Assembly (NCBI RefSeq): GCF_011397635.1
Contig: NC_064769.1
Location: 18,555,207 to 18,619,206 of the forward strand
Length of the DNA: 64,000 bases
Source of the DNA: Epinephelus fuscoguttatus
Taxonomy: Eukaryota; Chordata; Actinopteri; Perciformes; Serranidae
Reading direction: 5' to 3'
Position numbers and translations under genes: made by a program. Every line of letters starts with the position of its first letter. Within the stretch, counting starts at the first letter, position 1. The notes beneath the pieces were generated by a model. The model saw nothing but the letters and a program-made list of their open reading frames with translations, had not been told where the DNA came from and searched no databases. Positions 23,654 to 38,600 of the stretch are shown here, piece by piece.

Positions 23654-26600
23654 ATGCCGTCCAGCGCTGGACCCAGCAGCCCCGCCGCTGCACTCGCCGA
23701 AGCGCTGGAAAACTCTTCCCGGCTGATTGACAGACACCTGCAGGATGATCGCTGCTTTCCTGACCTGTCGGAGCTGCTCAGCGTCCCCTCTCACAGTAAG
23801 TCAGTTATGTAGGGAGGTGGAGAGACAGACCTAACAGTAAGTTAGCTATCAAACTCGAGTGTTTCTGTTTACACTTAAAGGCTGCCCTGCCAAAGATCAA
23901 ATGGTGGGATAAAATGGGCGGCTGGACTATGCTGATAAAAGCAAGTATGGCAGTTCAATCACAACTTTGATACCGACAAAGGAAGTCACTGTTAGTGCTT
24001 TTAGTGATTGTTTACACAGACATAAGCACGACTCAAGAAAGGCTCGAGGAATGATCTTGTGTTACTGAATATAATGACGAAAAAGGTAGCTGTAACATTC
24101 AGTCGGGATCCATCAAAAGGAAAACCTGTCATTAAGATTAAATATTGTGATAGTGGTTAAAGGAAAAGTAGTTTGCAAGCTTTATTCAGAGTATTATATA
24201 CACATTTTCTACATATCAGTACATAACAAGACACTAGTATGTCAGTTTTTCACTCAATTGTCAAAGCAGGAAAACAAATACTAACCAGATTTATTTCAGA
24301 AATTAGGTGTCTGCTGTTTTACATCTGTGCCATGTTTTGTTTATATCTGTCAGTATCTGTTTTCCTCTTGAACATACCAGTTTTATGGCCCATAGGTGAT
24401 AGGGTTGGAAACATATGTTGACATGAAGTTAATGCTGGGGCTGTCAAAATATCCAGCTGACATTGAGCGAGAGGTGGGCTACACCCCAGACAGGTTACCA
24501 GACTAGCAGAGGGCTGACACATGGAGACTGACAATCAGTCACGCTCACATTCACACCTACGGGCACTTTAGGGTCAACAATAATCTAACCAGCATGTTTT
24601 TGGACTGTGCGACGGAGCTAGAGAAAACAAAATGAAAACATAGGAAGGTCAAGCAAACTCTTCACACTAAGGCCCAAGCTGCTAAGTGGGTTCAAACCCT
24701 GCTGCTGGGAGGCAACAATGCTATCCACTGCGACACTATGCTGTCCTCATCGTCCTTCTTTTCTACACTGTTTGCTTTATGAGAAAATAAGTTTGTATAC
24801 AAGAGAAATGTATTATGACTACGATGACAAATTTGGTCTGGATGTCGTGCACAGACTTTAACTTTGTTGTTGTGTTGACAGATATGCCGTCCCTCTCTGG
24901 AGTGTCAGACATGGACTACCCCCTCCAGGGACCGGGTTTACTCAGTGTGCCAAATCTCCCAGAGCTCAGTGCAGTCCGCCGGGTCCCTCTGCCGCCTGAG
25001 CTGGTGGAGCAGTTCAGCCGTATCCTTTTGGTCATTCAGAAAATACTAATCAAATACTCTCACTTTCACGATCCAGAGGTTTCCACTAGCTATGTTGCAA
25101 AAATGTTAGGTTGGTTGTTTTTGTTTTCAGTTGAATTTGAGTTTTCAACTTAACAGTTCTACAGATATGCAATGTAACTGCATGATGGGAGTTTTTCCAG
25201 AGATCTGTCGAGCATGGCTTACTATTGACAATGACATCTTCATGTGGAGTTATGAAGATGGGTGAGTAAATTTACCTTATATGTGATTGAGTGACAATGT
25301 TCATGATGAGCATTATATGAAACCAAAAGTGTTCATGCACTGCACTTAAAAGCATTATTTGTATTCACTTTTTTATTGTGAACTGTCATTTATGATAAAT
25401 CCAAAGTGAAGACAATTATTTACTTGTCTGATATTGTTTTTTGCAGAGGAGATGTTGCCTATTTTGATGGCCTTATTGAAACCATTCTGGCAGTGGGTCT
25501 TGTTAAACCCAAAAAAGGTATGTGTGAACACTTAAACGCAGCATTAAGTGAAACATTTTTTCAGGGTTCCCACTGTCATGGAAAACCTGGAAAAGTCATG
25601 GAATTAGTAAAATCATTAAAAGTTTTGGAAAATTTTGTTGTGTGTAATGAATTATTATGAGATATTTTTTGAATAGAGTTTGAGTCTGATATGTTTGAAA
25701 AATGCTAGGCAAGTTGTGCATGGGTCCTTAAAAAGTCATGGAAAAAGCCTGTTTTTAACTTGAGTAATGTTAATGAGTTGTGTTTTTCTTCTCAGGGATT
25801 TTACAGCCACACATTCACTACCTCTTAGTATTGGCTACGTCTGTGGATGTAGTGATCCTGGGGCTGAGTTTCCCCAAGAGCCAGGCTGGTGAGTCCCTCC
25901 TACAACTCCTATCACAGTGGCTACGTTTACATGCACACTAATATTTCACAATTATTCTGACTATTATTCCAAAAATGTCAATATTCTAAATTTGATGTGG
26001 GTCATGTAAATATCATATTCTGCTTAGATATTCTAAATTAGGCCTTTTTTTCTGAATTTGTCTGATTAAGACATGCAGGATATGCTACTTTTATTCAGGT
26101 TTTAGGAGAATTATTTTGGCATGTGTACAGTGCATTTGGAATATGTGTCTCAGTTGTTTTGTTTTAATGCAGTTTGCTCCACACGGTTTCTTGTCTGTTT
26201 CATTTTTATTGGAACGTTGTACACAAACCAATGCCCAAGCAGTTTACAAGACTGGGTCAAAGATGCATCCCCCAAAAGAAAGGCTCACATTTCTGGTCGG
26301 AAGGAGAGACACATCTACATTTAAACATTTTTAAAAACTTGGCCAACAGGGTTTTATCTCAACGATGACCTTTTCAAGAAGGTTGCTGAAGGAATGAAAG
26401 GGGGAGGCTGTGATCGCACGGTTCAACAAGTCTGCCACTGGTGGAAAACGTCATGATCTTATTTCTGTGCGTAGAAGCAAAATGGCATAAGTGGCTTCAG
26501 CTCTAAGTTATACAATAGGGCATGTTAATTGGAATATACACGGCTGCATGTAAACAGGCATTTTAGTGGAATATTCACGTTTTCATTAGTCATGTAAGCA

Positions 26601-29600
26601 GCTTAGTAGGAAGATTGTATTTTTTGGAATAAGGGCAAAAACTGAAATATTTTGTGCATGTGAACATAGTGACACAGCATTTGAGTTTTTCCCTGTAGAA
26701 AGTAATTATGTAGATTGACATTTTTTTAACTTTGAGAGTTTAACCTCTTATCATGAGTCCTCTGGGGTTTAACAAGATAATTGTATCACGCTGCAGTACA
26801 ATAAAAGATGCCCAACTGCTTTAGAGCTGCAAAGAACATGCATAACATGGCAACTTGTGGCTAGATATGTTGCCGCTGGCGTTGTCAAATATGTGCAAGC
26901 AAGTGCCAGATATTCATAAGCTAGGCAAATGGGCAAGATAAGGACAGCTGCTGTGCCACAACACTGTTCCATTGTAACACTGTCTTGCTTAACACACACA
27001 CACACACACAGTTAAAAAAAAATCAGACCACAGCTAATGCTGTGTTTGATTGATATGGTACTTGTATAAACTTCAGGGTGTCATATGGAGAGAACTCAAG
27101 TGTCATGTCCCACATTCTTGCTGTGTTTTACTTGCAACAATGCTATTAATATCCTCACGTACCTCGATTTGTTTATCTGGGTCATCTTTGTGTCTCTCTT
27201 TCTTTTTTTTTTTGTAGGGTTGAATGACAGCATGTCTGGCGGGATGCAGCTGCTACCAGACCCCCTCTTCTCAATCCCCACAGACAACACCTACATCCTA
27301 TCCATCACCTCCACAGACCTGGGACGCATCTTTATGGCAGGAAAGGATGGCTGCCTCTATGAGATAGCTTACCAGGCCGAGGCAGGATGGCTGAGTCAGC
27401 GCTGCAGAAAAATCAACCACTCCAAAAGCTCCCTGTCCTTCCTCGTCCCCTCTGTGCTCCAGTTCTCCTTCTCTGAAGATGGTGAGGAGCGGGACACAGT
27501 TCTTTATAGAAAGATGTCCTTGATTTAATTCAACTTAACTTTAACCTTTTGTTGTCCTTGTGCTCCGCAGACCCCATTGTGCAGATTGCTATTGACAACT
27601 CCCGCAACACACTATTCACACGCTCGGAGAAAGGTGTCCTGCAGGTATGACGTATGTGGCTGTTTCTGATTAGCTGAGAAACTAACAAGTCTGTGTTAAT
27701 TGTCAGAGTGGCGAAATTATTAACAATTTGTTTGTTTTGGTTTTTTTAGGTGTATGACCTGGGAGCTGATGGACAGGGTATGAGTCGTGTGGCAACCATG
27801 TCCCAGAACACCATTGTTGCAGCTGCTGGAAACATTGCCAGGTATGTTGACCTTCAAATATGTTTCTTTTACATCTGTCATCTAATTTTCCTTACAGGGA
27901 AATAAGAATTTATTTTCTCTCTCTGAAACTCTCCTTCCTTTGCAGGACAATCGATCGTTCTGTCTTCAAACCTATTGTCCAGATCTCTGTGATTGACCGA
28001 TCCGAGTCCTCAGACTGTCACCTGCTCGCCATCACTCATGCAGGTAAAGATTAATGAAGATGAGCCAAAACTGTAGGGTAATATGAAATATTTTTACTTA
28101 ATGTGTGCTTGTGCGTATTCTGTTTCTGTAGGTGTGCGTCTCTACTTCAGCACCACACCTTTTGCCCTTCCACACCAGAGGCATGTGGCAGTTCGACCTA
28201 GCCTGCTAGCTTTGGTCCACGTCCGTCTGCCACCAGGGTTTTCTGCATCCTCTACCCTGCAGAAACCTGCAAAGGTTCATAAAGCACTACATAGCAAAGG
28301 TAAAACTATTTGTCTGTTTAGTTTACCATAAAGACCTAATGGGATATAACATTGTTGTGGCGTTACGTGGCAAGAATCTACCTGTAATACCATTTTGTCT
28401 TTTCTTTGTTTAACTCTTGCAGGCGTTCTGTTAATGGCTGCTTCTGAGACAGAGGACAGCGACATTCTGTGGTGCATCAACCATGACTCCTTCCCCTTCA
28501 AGAAACCCCTGATGGAGACTCAGGTTAGAACATAAGAAACGTACAATAAAATGATTATAATGTTTGATATCAGTTTAAGGTATCTCACTACCAGTGGTTG
28601 CAGCTCTGCAGTGCAGCTTGTGTATCCATGTGCTTTTTGGTCAAAAATAATCTAACAGACTCTTGGCTGTTTTTGTCTGATAACAGCTTGTTTAACAACC
28701 TAGAAACCATACAATATGGATCTCTTTCTTCTGTGTTGTTTGCAGATGATGTCGAATGTAGATGGACACTCTTGGGCTCTTTGTGCCCTTAGCGAGGAGA
28801 GGCCATCCAAGATTTTCACTCCTCTGAACAAGGACCAGATTCCCATCACAGATTCACCTGTGGTGGTCCAGCAGCACAACATTCCTCCGCAGAAGTTTGT
28901 CCTTCTTTCTGCAAAGGTTAAAACTGCTTTCATGACTCCCCATGTTGCACAAATGCTCAATCTAGTGTGACAAAATAATGCTTTGATTTTATACACTAAG
29001 TGTAGACTCCTTACTGTCCTGCAGGGGAGTCATATCTTCCAAAAACTGCGGCCGGTAGACCAGCTCCGTCACCTGCTGGTGAGCTGCGCTGGAGGAGAGA
29101 GTGAAGAAATTGAGCGTTTCTTCAAGCTGCACAGGGTACAGAGCTATTCATTGTCTAATATTTTATTATCCCCCTTTCATTGTTTTTAGCCGGACACCTG
29201 TGTATGACACGCATGATTTTAGGTTGCACACTGCAAGCTGGCATGACACACAAAAAACCTTCTCACACACACAGACACACATACACACAGTATATATTTG
29301 AGGTGTTTATCTGTTCTGTACAGGAGGAGCAGGCTTGTGCCACAGCATTGATCCTGGCCTGTTCCAGCGCTGCTAGTGACAGAGAGGTTTCACAGTGGGC
29401 CACCAGAGCTTTCTTCAGGTCAGATTAACATTGTTTATACATGCTCAGATTTACACTCAGTCAGCAAAAACACATACGAAAAACAGTTCCTCTGTTGTTG
29501 CTGTAATCAGATATGGAGGAGAAGCACAGATGAGATTCCCAGCAGCCATGACATCTCCCAGTAATGTCGGACCTGTGATGAGCTCTCCAGCACCAGGTAA

Positions 29601-32600
29601 ATGAGAAAATACTGTCGTCCTGGCCTGGAGGGAAGTAAATGCATAAAGACCAAACATGGCAGCTTAAATTTCTTTAATATTATGTAAAGCCGCATACACA
29701 GACATTATGATTATTATGTTACAAGTATGTGACCATTCAGATTATAATAACAATTTTGTGTATATATAGCACCTTCAAAAGAGAGTTTACAAAGTGCTTT
29801 GACAGACAAACAAGAGCGAAACAGGATACTCAGAAGGAGGTAATATAACAACAGAAAGTCAAATGGTTCTACCAAACATAAGCAAGATAAAATAACAGTG
29901 AAGTTCAGTTAAGGTTAACAAGAAGACAAAAAATGCAGGACACAAAATGTTGCTATAAATGAACACAAATATAAAGAATAAAAGCGATAAAGATGACATC
30001 ACATTAAAACAAGTTTATAAAGATTGGTTTGTATTCTGGGAGCCTTATCTTCTCAAGCAGGTCGTTCCAAAGCGGCAGGGCCCTGAGGGCAAAAGCTTGG
30101 TCTAGATTTAAGCTTCAACTTTGCAATGGCCAGAAGGGCCCCACCAGAGGATTTAAGGCTGTGAACTGGCTCGTATGGGGTAATTTCTGTTTTGCAGAAT
30201 GGGACCAGACCCAGACGAGCTTTAAAAGTGATCAGTAAAATCTTAAAATCGATTCCAAAATGTACAGGGTGCCAATAAAGAGTCCCCAGGATTTGAGTGA
30301 TGTTATGTGATGTTGAAGAGAGGAGAAGTCCACCAGCAGCGTTTTGAACTAGTTGGAGGTGGAAGAGTGACTTTTGATTGATGCCAGAAAGGAAGGAGTT
30401 ATAAGTGTATGACTGACTTTTCCAAGTCGTAGCATGAGAGTTCTTCTATGCAGGAAGCAGAACTGGACAACTTTTTGATTTGTAGTTGGAAGCATAGATC
30501 TGAATCACATATTACTTCCACATTTCTGGCAGCAGACTTCACATAGCAGACGAGGGACCAAGGCCACTCTCAAAAGTGTCATGTTAAAACTTTTCAAACA
30601 TCACATATCTTTTAACACATGTTTAAACTTTAATAATTTTTGTTACTCTCTTCTTTAGGCATCGTGCCCCCAGCTTTGGCCACACCTTTTGCACCAATGC
30701 ACTCCGGGTCTGCCCCCATCACACCCATGTCAGCTGGCCCGGAGGTGATTTTCTCAGGGAAACACAACGGCATCTGCATCTACTTTGCTCGAATACTTGG
30801 GTGAGAAAATCCTGTCATCACTTGTTACATTTTGAATCTGTTTTCTGGGTGAGAGCCTAAATGTGTGTCTCATTAGTCAGAGGTGTGGATGCTGATGTGT
30901 GATGATGGTGTCAATAATGAGCAACATGTCTTTCTCTCCCGTTCCCTGCTGACCTCACTGCAACAGAAATATTTGGGACGGCAGTCTTGCTGTTGAGAAA
31001 ACCATCAGCAAAGGAAATCAGACCGTCAGTATTGTAAGTACACCAGGCACTTATTTAACAGTTTCATAGTGATTGTAAGTTTTTAGAATGATGCTAGTAG
31101 TGGATAATTAACACTAACTGTTATCTGTTGTCTCCACAGTTGGAAAGCAGCGTTAGTTCGTTTGATCTGGAGTCAGTGCTTATGGAGCTCTGTGGTCTGC
31201 GGGAGTTCCTTGATAAAAACTCTCAGTTCAGTCCGTCCGCTCTTGGCGCTGCAAGGTAAGAGCTCCTTTTTTGCTTCCTTAGTCTTACACTGAACTATTG
31301 TGAGTTCTTAAACACATTACCACACAGCTTCCTCCAGGTGTCATCATGTGACATACAGGACTTAGCTCATGTGACAACAGATGGTTTTGTTTGGGCATTC
31401 ACGGATTACATTACTTACCTTCTACCCACTTCACCATTTTGCTTCTTTTAAATCAATACAAGTTGGACAATCAATGCTAAAATTATGAGCTGAAAGTGTC
31501 TGCTCCATACAGCAGCAGAGAGAAGCAGGAATCGAAATCAAAGCTGTATTTTAATGTTGAAGGCCTTGTCAAACTTTAAATGACTGATTATGTGGCTAAC
31601 ATGGAACATAGAATATATTCTCGTTTAATTTTGTGTTTATTTTTCACTGTTAGTACTTCCTACATGGAAGTGAAATCTGCAAAACAGGATCCAGATCTGC
31701 AAAACCTCTACTGTAACCAAGTCTTGTTTCCCATCCCCCCTGAATAACATCTGTTCTGCTCCCTGTTAGTTTCAGCTCCCCTGCCAACCTGCAGCAAAGG
31801 CTGCTGGGATTTATGCGTCCTGACGGAGCCAGCTCTCAGCAGGTCCAGCAGGAGCTCCAGAGGAAATATCACAGTGAGTTATGAGAGCAGGTTTCCACTT
31901 TTTTCTGAGAATTGTTCCGAGAATCAGTATCTCAAATATCAATGGTATTATGAATCAACGTGAAGAGAGTAAATGTGGAACTTTAATGTCTCAGCAAAGA
32001 GGAAAAAATGATTTACTTTGCGTTTCACTCTCATCACTGATGTCTTTATTCTTTCAAATCCCAGCAACTCTTGTCTCTGTGTGTTTTCATCTCTGTATCC
32101 AGCAAAGGCTCAGGTCTATGAGAAAGTATCCCTGCAGGGCATCCAGCAGTTAGTGCATCGCTCCTATCAGACTCTGGCCCTTTTGAAGCTTCTCTGTGAT
32201 CATCAGTTCAGCCTCATTATGTCTGAGCTGCCAAAGGTACATGTGTGCACAAACACTTCTCCTGTACACAACTGCAGATGCTCATATATCATCTCTGTGG
32301 TATTCATACATATGCTGTCCTCAGTGCAGTACCTTTTGTTTTCAGCCAAAAACCCAGTGTACAGTGTGAGCTTGCCATTGTTCCTGAAGCGCTCATTGCT
32401 CACTGTGCCTTGTTTATTCTGTGTTCGTAGGAGTTTCAAGAGCAGATGAAGGGAGCAAGTTTTAAGGATATAGTGATCAGGGGCAAGGAGCTGTCTGGAG
32501 CACTCATCACAGCACTCATTAATGTCTACATCAAAGATAATGCCTCTGTGGAGGCCATCAGCAATCACCTGCGGGACATCTGCCCCCTGCTGTACAGCAG

Positions 32601-35600
32601 CGATGACAGCGTGTGCTCCAAGGTACATACACACAAACATATGCAGGGCTCAAACTAACTTTTAAAAGTAGTTGCCAGGCTTGCAAAACTGAAACTGAAA
32701 ATATGGTTGCCATTTGTCATAACCTTAGGTTTTCCGTAATTAAGGGGTTATGCGGTTATCGACAGCTGAATGTTTTAAAGCCCTATTACAGTAACTTAAC
32801 AAAATTCTTTGTTGTTTGTGTTTCGTTATCTGTTTGTTCATGTTCATCTTGTTCAGTTGAATACATTTGCACGATAATTTGTGATGGTGACAAGTCAGTC
32901 AAACTTTTTGCTAACAACCTAATTAGCTTTACCATTGTTTCTAAAACAGATGCATGTACTCACTCGAGTAACGCACCAACACACATGCAGCGTTGATGAG
33001 CTCCAGTTCTGGCTGTAACAGCAGTATTTAGTCATAACTAATGCAACAAATATTTACAATGAATCTATTTTGGGGTACCTATTTGCTGTTTGCTGTCCCT
33101 GCTTTTTTTATGTAAAAATGTGGCTGACACTGATGGCAACTAAAGGCCAAGAATTGGTGGCAACTGTAGCTGTCAAGCCCTGACATGGTGTACTGGGTCA
33201 TTGTAGGTTTTTCAGATATTCTGAGCTGAATTTTTTTAACATTTAAGGCTACTAGATATAGTTTAATGTCTCACTCTTGCAGCTTCAGCAGTCTGCAATT
33301 TTAGTTTTATCGATGTCTTCCACAAACTCTTTCACATTTCTTGCCGTCTTCAGGATAATTTGGGGGGCATCAGAGTCGTTACGAGGGATTGATTTAACCA
33401 CATTGATTCATGTGTCTTAATACTGAATTTGTTGCTTTTGTCTCCCACTCAGGCTAATGAGTTGCTGCAGAGCTCCAAGCAGATTCAGAATAAAGCAGAT
33501 AAAGAACGAACACTGAGGGAGTCTCTGCGGCTCTATCAGCAGATCAGCCAACACACAGACCTGCCGCTGGTCTGCTCCCAGTACAGACAAGGTATGAGAC
33601 ACACACTTTATGCATTTGTGTAGTTCTTATGTTAAAGGAGCAATAAGCGAAATTCATCATTTCTAGATTGAAGGAGTTAAAAAATTGCTTTGTGAAGAAC
33701 TAGAGGTGTAATTTCATCTGGAGTATAGCATGACCTCACACACCCTCTCTCTGTGTTGATCTCTAGCCCATTGTTTACAAGCCGGTCCGGCTGTGCGTTC
33801 ATGTACGTTCATGTGAATCTGTTGTGTTAGGTGATTAGCCTGGCAGCCCAGCTAACATTTGCAATTAGCATTGTAAAATGTAGCCCGGCGGGCAGCCTGG
33901 CAGGCTGTGTTTAGCCATTCCCCTGCCTACTTCAATGATGATGGTCCCTGTAATAAATGCACTATATTTGCTGAAATGGAGGCGAGGCTCAGTGACTAGA
34001 AGAGCTGGTAGAAGCACTCCATAGCTGCAAGCTACTCCAGTAGCCGTAGTAGCTCTACTGCTAACTCTGGGAGCTAACGCTAACATTCCTCTCTTCTCCG
34101 TGAGCCCGCCAGGCTCCACACTAGAGCTCGCCGGAGCCGAGAAGCAGGCTCCCGGAACGTTAGCATGACATTAACGTCCTCATGCTTCTCGGCTCCAACT
34201 CACTGAGCCTGACAGAGAAGCGTGGGGACGTTAGCACTAATGGGCTGCCATGCTAACATTCCAACTCTTTTCCGTGAGACCGTGAGCCCGGCTCAGTTGG
34301 AGTTGGAGCGTTAGCGTGGTAGCCAAGTAGTGCTAACGCTAACAGGAAAGCAGGGAAATAGCTAAACACAGCAGAGACCGAGAGTGAGTGAAAGACATTG
34401 CTAACTGCTAGACTAAGTTGGCTGTTTAGGTTTTATTTCCTTGCCCCTGTGGCGAGTGAATCTGCCTGCAGTGAAAGCGGGGACTAACCGGTGCTTCCTC
34501 CTCATGCTACACTTCACTCAGCTGCCAGCACAGCCAGTTAGCCTCCGCTAGTTCTCCGTTTGGATGCAACCGGAGCACCGAGCCCTGGTTTGTTATTCAG
34601 GTTAAAGTGGGAAGAAGCAGCGGGTATATCGGGCAGCTGAGAGAAGCAGAGTCTGCGGAAGAAACACCGGGACCGTCTGGATGTGATAGTCTGTGCTGCG
34701 GTACTCGTCTCGCCGGCTCTCCAACCCGGGGGGGAGTTGGAGGTAGAGGTAGAGGAAGGAGTGGCTCATGACACACTTTGTTTTGCTCTACAGGCAGTGC
34801 ACAACAGCAAACCTAGCGGTGAAACGATTTCGCTTATTGCCCCTTTAAATAATGCTGTTATTTATTTTTTGTGGCACTTAAATTTATGCAATTGAATTGT
34901 CTTAGTGCGTTTCTACGAGGGAGTCCTTGAGCTTTGCCTCACAGCAGCAGACAAGAAGGATCCACAAAGACTTGGGCCCCACTTCTACAAGAACGGAGAG
35001 CCTGAAGAGGACGGAGTAGGACAGCAGGCCTTCCTGGAAAGGTAACACAAGAAAGCAGTAGTACACGAATCAGCTCCATTGATGACTATTTTTGCCGTCT
35101 TTCACCAACAATTTTCACCCCTCCTCTCTCTGCGTTAGACTTTGTTGTTATAAGTGCATCACAGACACCATGCAGGAGCTGGTGAACCAGAGCAAAGCTG
35201 CCCCTCAGTCCCCCAGCGTTCCGAAGCAGCCCGGTCCTCCTGTCATGACCTCTGACCCAAACATGCTCAGCAACGAAGAAGCTACAGCTCATGTGAGTAA
35301 AAAGGGAAAGGTTGATGCTTGTTTTTTGCCACAGAAGTGTACATGAGCTGCATTATTAATGAAAATATTTTCCCTTGTAGTTTGAGCAGATCCTAGGTCT
35401 GGCCCAGAGGTCTCAGGACGAGCTGTTTCACATCGCACTGTACAACTGGCTGATCCAGGCCGACCTGACTGACAAGCTGCTTGAGGTAGTGTGTCTGTTC
35501 ATGTGTGTTTTTGGTTTTTAGTTAAAACGTTTTTTAGCTGCAACCAGCAACTAAAAAACGATCAGTCCAAAAAAAATTCCCCATCCTTTAGCAGCCACAA

Positions 35601-38600
35601 TTTTGCCATAACATGCTGAGTGAGTCAAGAGTGTGTGTTTAAACGTGTGCGGGTTTGTGTTCAGTGAGAGTGGCCAGTAACTTATAAACAAATTAACTAA
35701 ACATGACTAAATTTCGTAGAAAGACACATACACATACACACACACCATTTTGCCACGTCTCCTTTCGTAACTTATCACCTGGTTGTTGTAGGGAGGAGGG
35801 TTGGGTTCTGAACTCATAACGTTTAAGGGCACAGACCAAATTTTATGTTATATCAGTACTGCAGATTATGGCTTCACGTTAAATGAGTGCCAAATTTCGG
35901 TATCTGAGAGTACATTTGGGTGAGAACGCTGGGTTCAGACAGGAGGTGGAGGCACCGCAGAGCATCCCAAAGCTGAACCAGCTTCCCAGCAAGCTGACAT
36001 TATCTCTGCAGCACCGATAGCATCTGGTCTTTTATCTTTTCAATTTTAGTTTAAATATAGCGTAGTATTATTGCTGTTTATGACTGTTTTTGCCTTTCGA
36101 AATTACATACTTAAGCCACATATTTGACAGTGGTGTCTAAACAGAGAGCCACGGAGATGAGCAGACACACACACACACACACACACACAAACAAGCAGAC
36201 TGACAAGATGAGCTCTATGTGTGATTAGAAAAGCGCAGAGAAAGAAAGAGACTACGTCCCATCATTGTACGTCATTGTATCATTGTACTAGTGACAAGTG
36301 TTTGTGTGTGCAAGTGTGTGGATGCATGCTTGTAAGTGGTAGCAGCTATTGTGAATTTGCACTTGTTTTTGCATATGCCTATAGCCCTATTTACATCCAG
36401 TGTAAGCTTGTGTCTGTCAGCACTGTTAGTGTGATTGTGATTACGCACCATCTGTCTGACGGCTTCCCTTTTTACCCCCTTTTACCTGTTGTCCAGGTGA
36501 ATTCTCCGTACCTTGAGGAACATCTGATGCATATGATCAAGCAGGACCAGAGTAAGGTGCACAACATGGACTTGTTGTGGCGCTACTACGAGAAGAACCG
36601 TAACTTTGGCAAGGCAGCTCACGTATTGGCCCGTCTCGCTGACATGCACAGGTTTGGACACACACTAACTGGATACAGTTTTTTTATTCTGGTTGATTTT
36701 TATTACTTAACATATGTTCACCATAAAAGCGTGAACAACCACTACTGACTCTTGTGCAAACTCCACAAATGCCGTATATACACTACAGGGACTCTTTCTC
36801 ATTGTACCGTGTTGTTCGTTCTCTTATCATGCAGCACGGAGATCTCATTGAAGCAACGTTTGGAGTACATCGCCCGAGCCATCCTGTCTGCTAAGAGTTC
36901 CTCCTGCATCTCAGCCCAGGCATCTGATGGAGAGTTCCTTCACGAGCTGGAGGAAAAGATGGAGGTATGTATGCAGCGGTGATCGCAGTGAAAGAAATCC
37001 AGGCATGATCCAACACTGTAGCCATAAAGTTTCTGTGTTTGGTTCCTCTTCCCAGCTGGTGCGTATCCAAGTACAGATCCAGGAGACCCTGATCAGACAG
37101 TACTCCCATCATCCCTCAGTGAAAAACGTCATCTCTCAGTTGGACTCGGAGCTCATGGACATCACCAAGGTAACAGCAGCAACATGCAGCAGCAGAACAA
37201 TGACACAGAGTTTGGGATTATGAAGAATTTTTATTACAGTGAAGGGAAAATGTTTATAAATGCTGAATCGATGTTCTCTGCTGTAGCTCTACGGGGAGTT
37301 TGCTGACCATTTTAAATTGTCCGAGTGCAAGCTGGCCATCATTCACTGTGCCGGACACTCTGACCCCATCCTGGTGCACTCACTGTGGCAGGAAATCATG
37401 GAGAAAGGCAAGTGAAGTGTCAACAGCTCGCAAAAATGTACCTCTGCCAGACATCTTACAAAGTGTCCTTCCTGCGCCACATGTGATGTAACTGTCAGTG
37501 ATTGTTTTGTCTCGTCTAGAACTGGGAGACACCGTGGCTATGAGTCCAGCAGACAGGATGAGGTCTCTCAGTTTGAAACTGGTATCACTGGGGAAGATTT
37601 ATGCCGGAACACCAAGATATTTCCCTCTGGGTAAGCACTCATACCTTCCTGTAATTATGTTCATTTTTCCTCTCGTTAGAATTTTCCAGCTCGCTGTTTA
37701 CTGTTTTGTTACCAGTAATATAATTAGACTTCCCCTTTGCATCATTTATGTCAGCACGCCTCTGCGGTACAGTACTGCAGGGTCATGCTGGTTCTCTAGG
37801 TGATTGCTTCATTATCCTCTCATTACAATTAGCCTGTTCAAACTTGTCTTCGCTGTGGAGACATTGATTCACTTCATATACGTCTTAGAACCAACTATGT
37901 CAGACACAAAGCATTTTCCCGACAGCAATGAACAAGTTGCTGAGAATACAATGCTAACAAGTGCCAATATGTCCTGTGATTGTAGAGTTCCTAGTGAAGT
38001 TTCTAGAGCAGGAGGTGTGTCGACTGAACTGGGACGTGGGCTTCGTCACCTCGACTATGCAGGAGATTGGAGTACAGCTGCCGCGTCTCCTGGAGGTCTA
38101 TGACCAACTCTTCAAAACTCGAGTACGTGCTTCAGATAAAACTTTTACAGCTAAGCTAAAGTTGATGCTCATGTTTATAAGCAGCAGTTGCGGCTTTTGT
38201 GGATTGGGGATTAAATTGTCTTTTACTTAATCCACCAATCTGCCTCTTGCCTGCAGGATCCCTGTTGGCAGCGGCTGAAGAAACCTCTCCACTTGGTGGA
38301 GTGTATCCACGTGCTTCTGTCGGGATATGTGGATGATCCCAGCAGAGTGCCAACCTATGACAGGTAATCACTAGCTGAGTAGCTGTTCAGCTGCTGGCCT
38401 GTGGTGGGCGCTGTAGTGTTGGGGTTGTGTTTGCAGAGACGTTAACCTGAGCATACTGTGTGGTCCCTGGTTAAAACTGTGACAAGAATTTCCTATTTTT
38501 TGCTCACTTTACTGCAGAGCTGCAACGATTAATCACAAAGTTGTCACCTTATAAATTACAGGCCAACTAATTTGGCTATTGATTAATCAGTTTGAGTAAT

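Noticed and set aside
37410..37416. GT donor (AA|GTGAAG) for the nup155 exon ending at 37407
   Set aside because: It would leave the wrong phase for the next exon ([14 protein letters not shown]); the GC donor two bases after the exon's last full codon keeps the frame.
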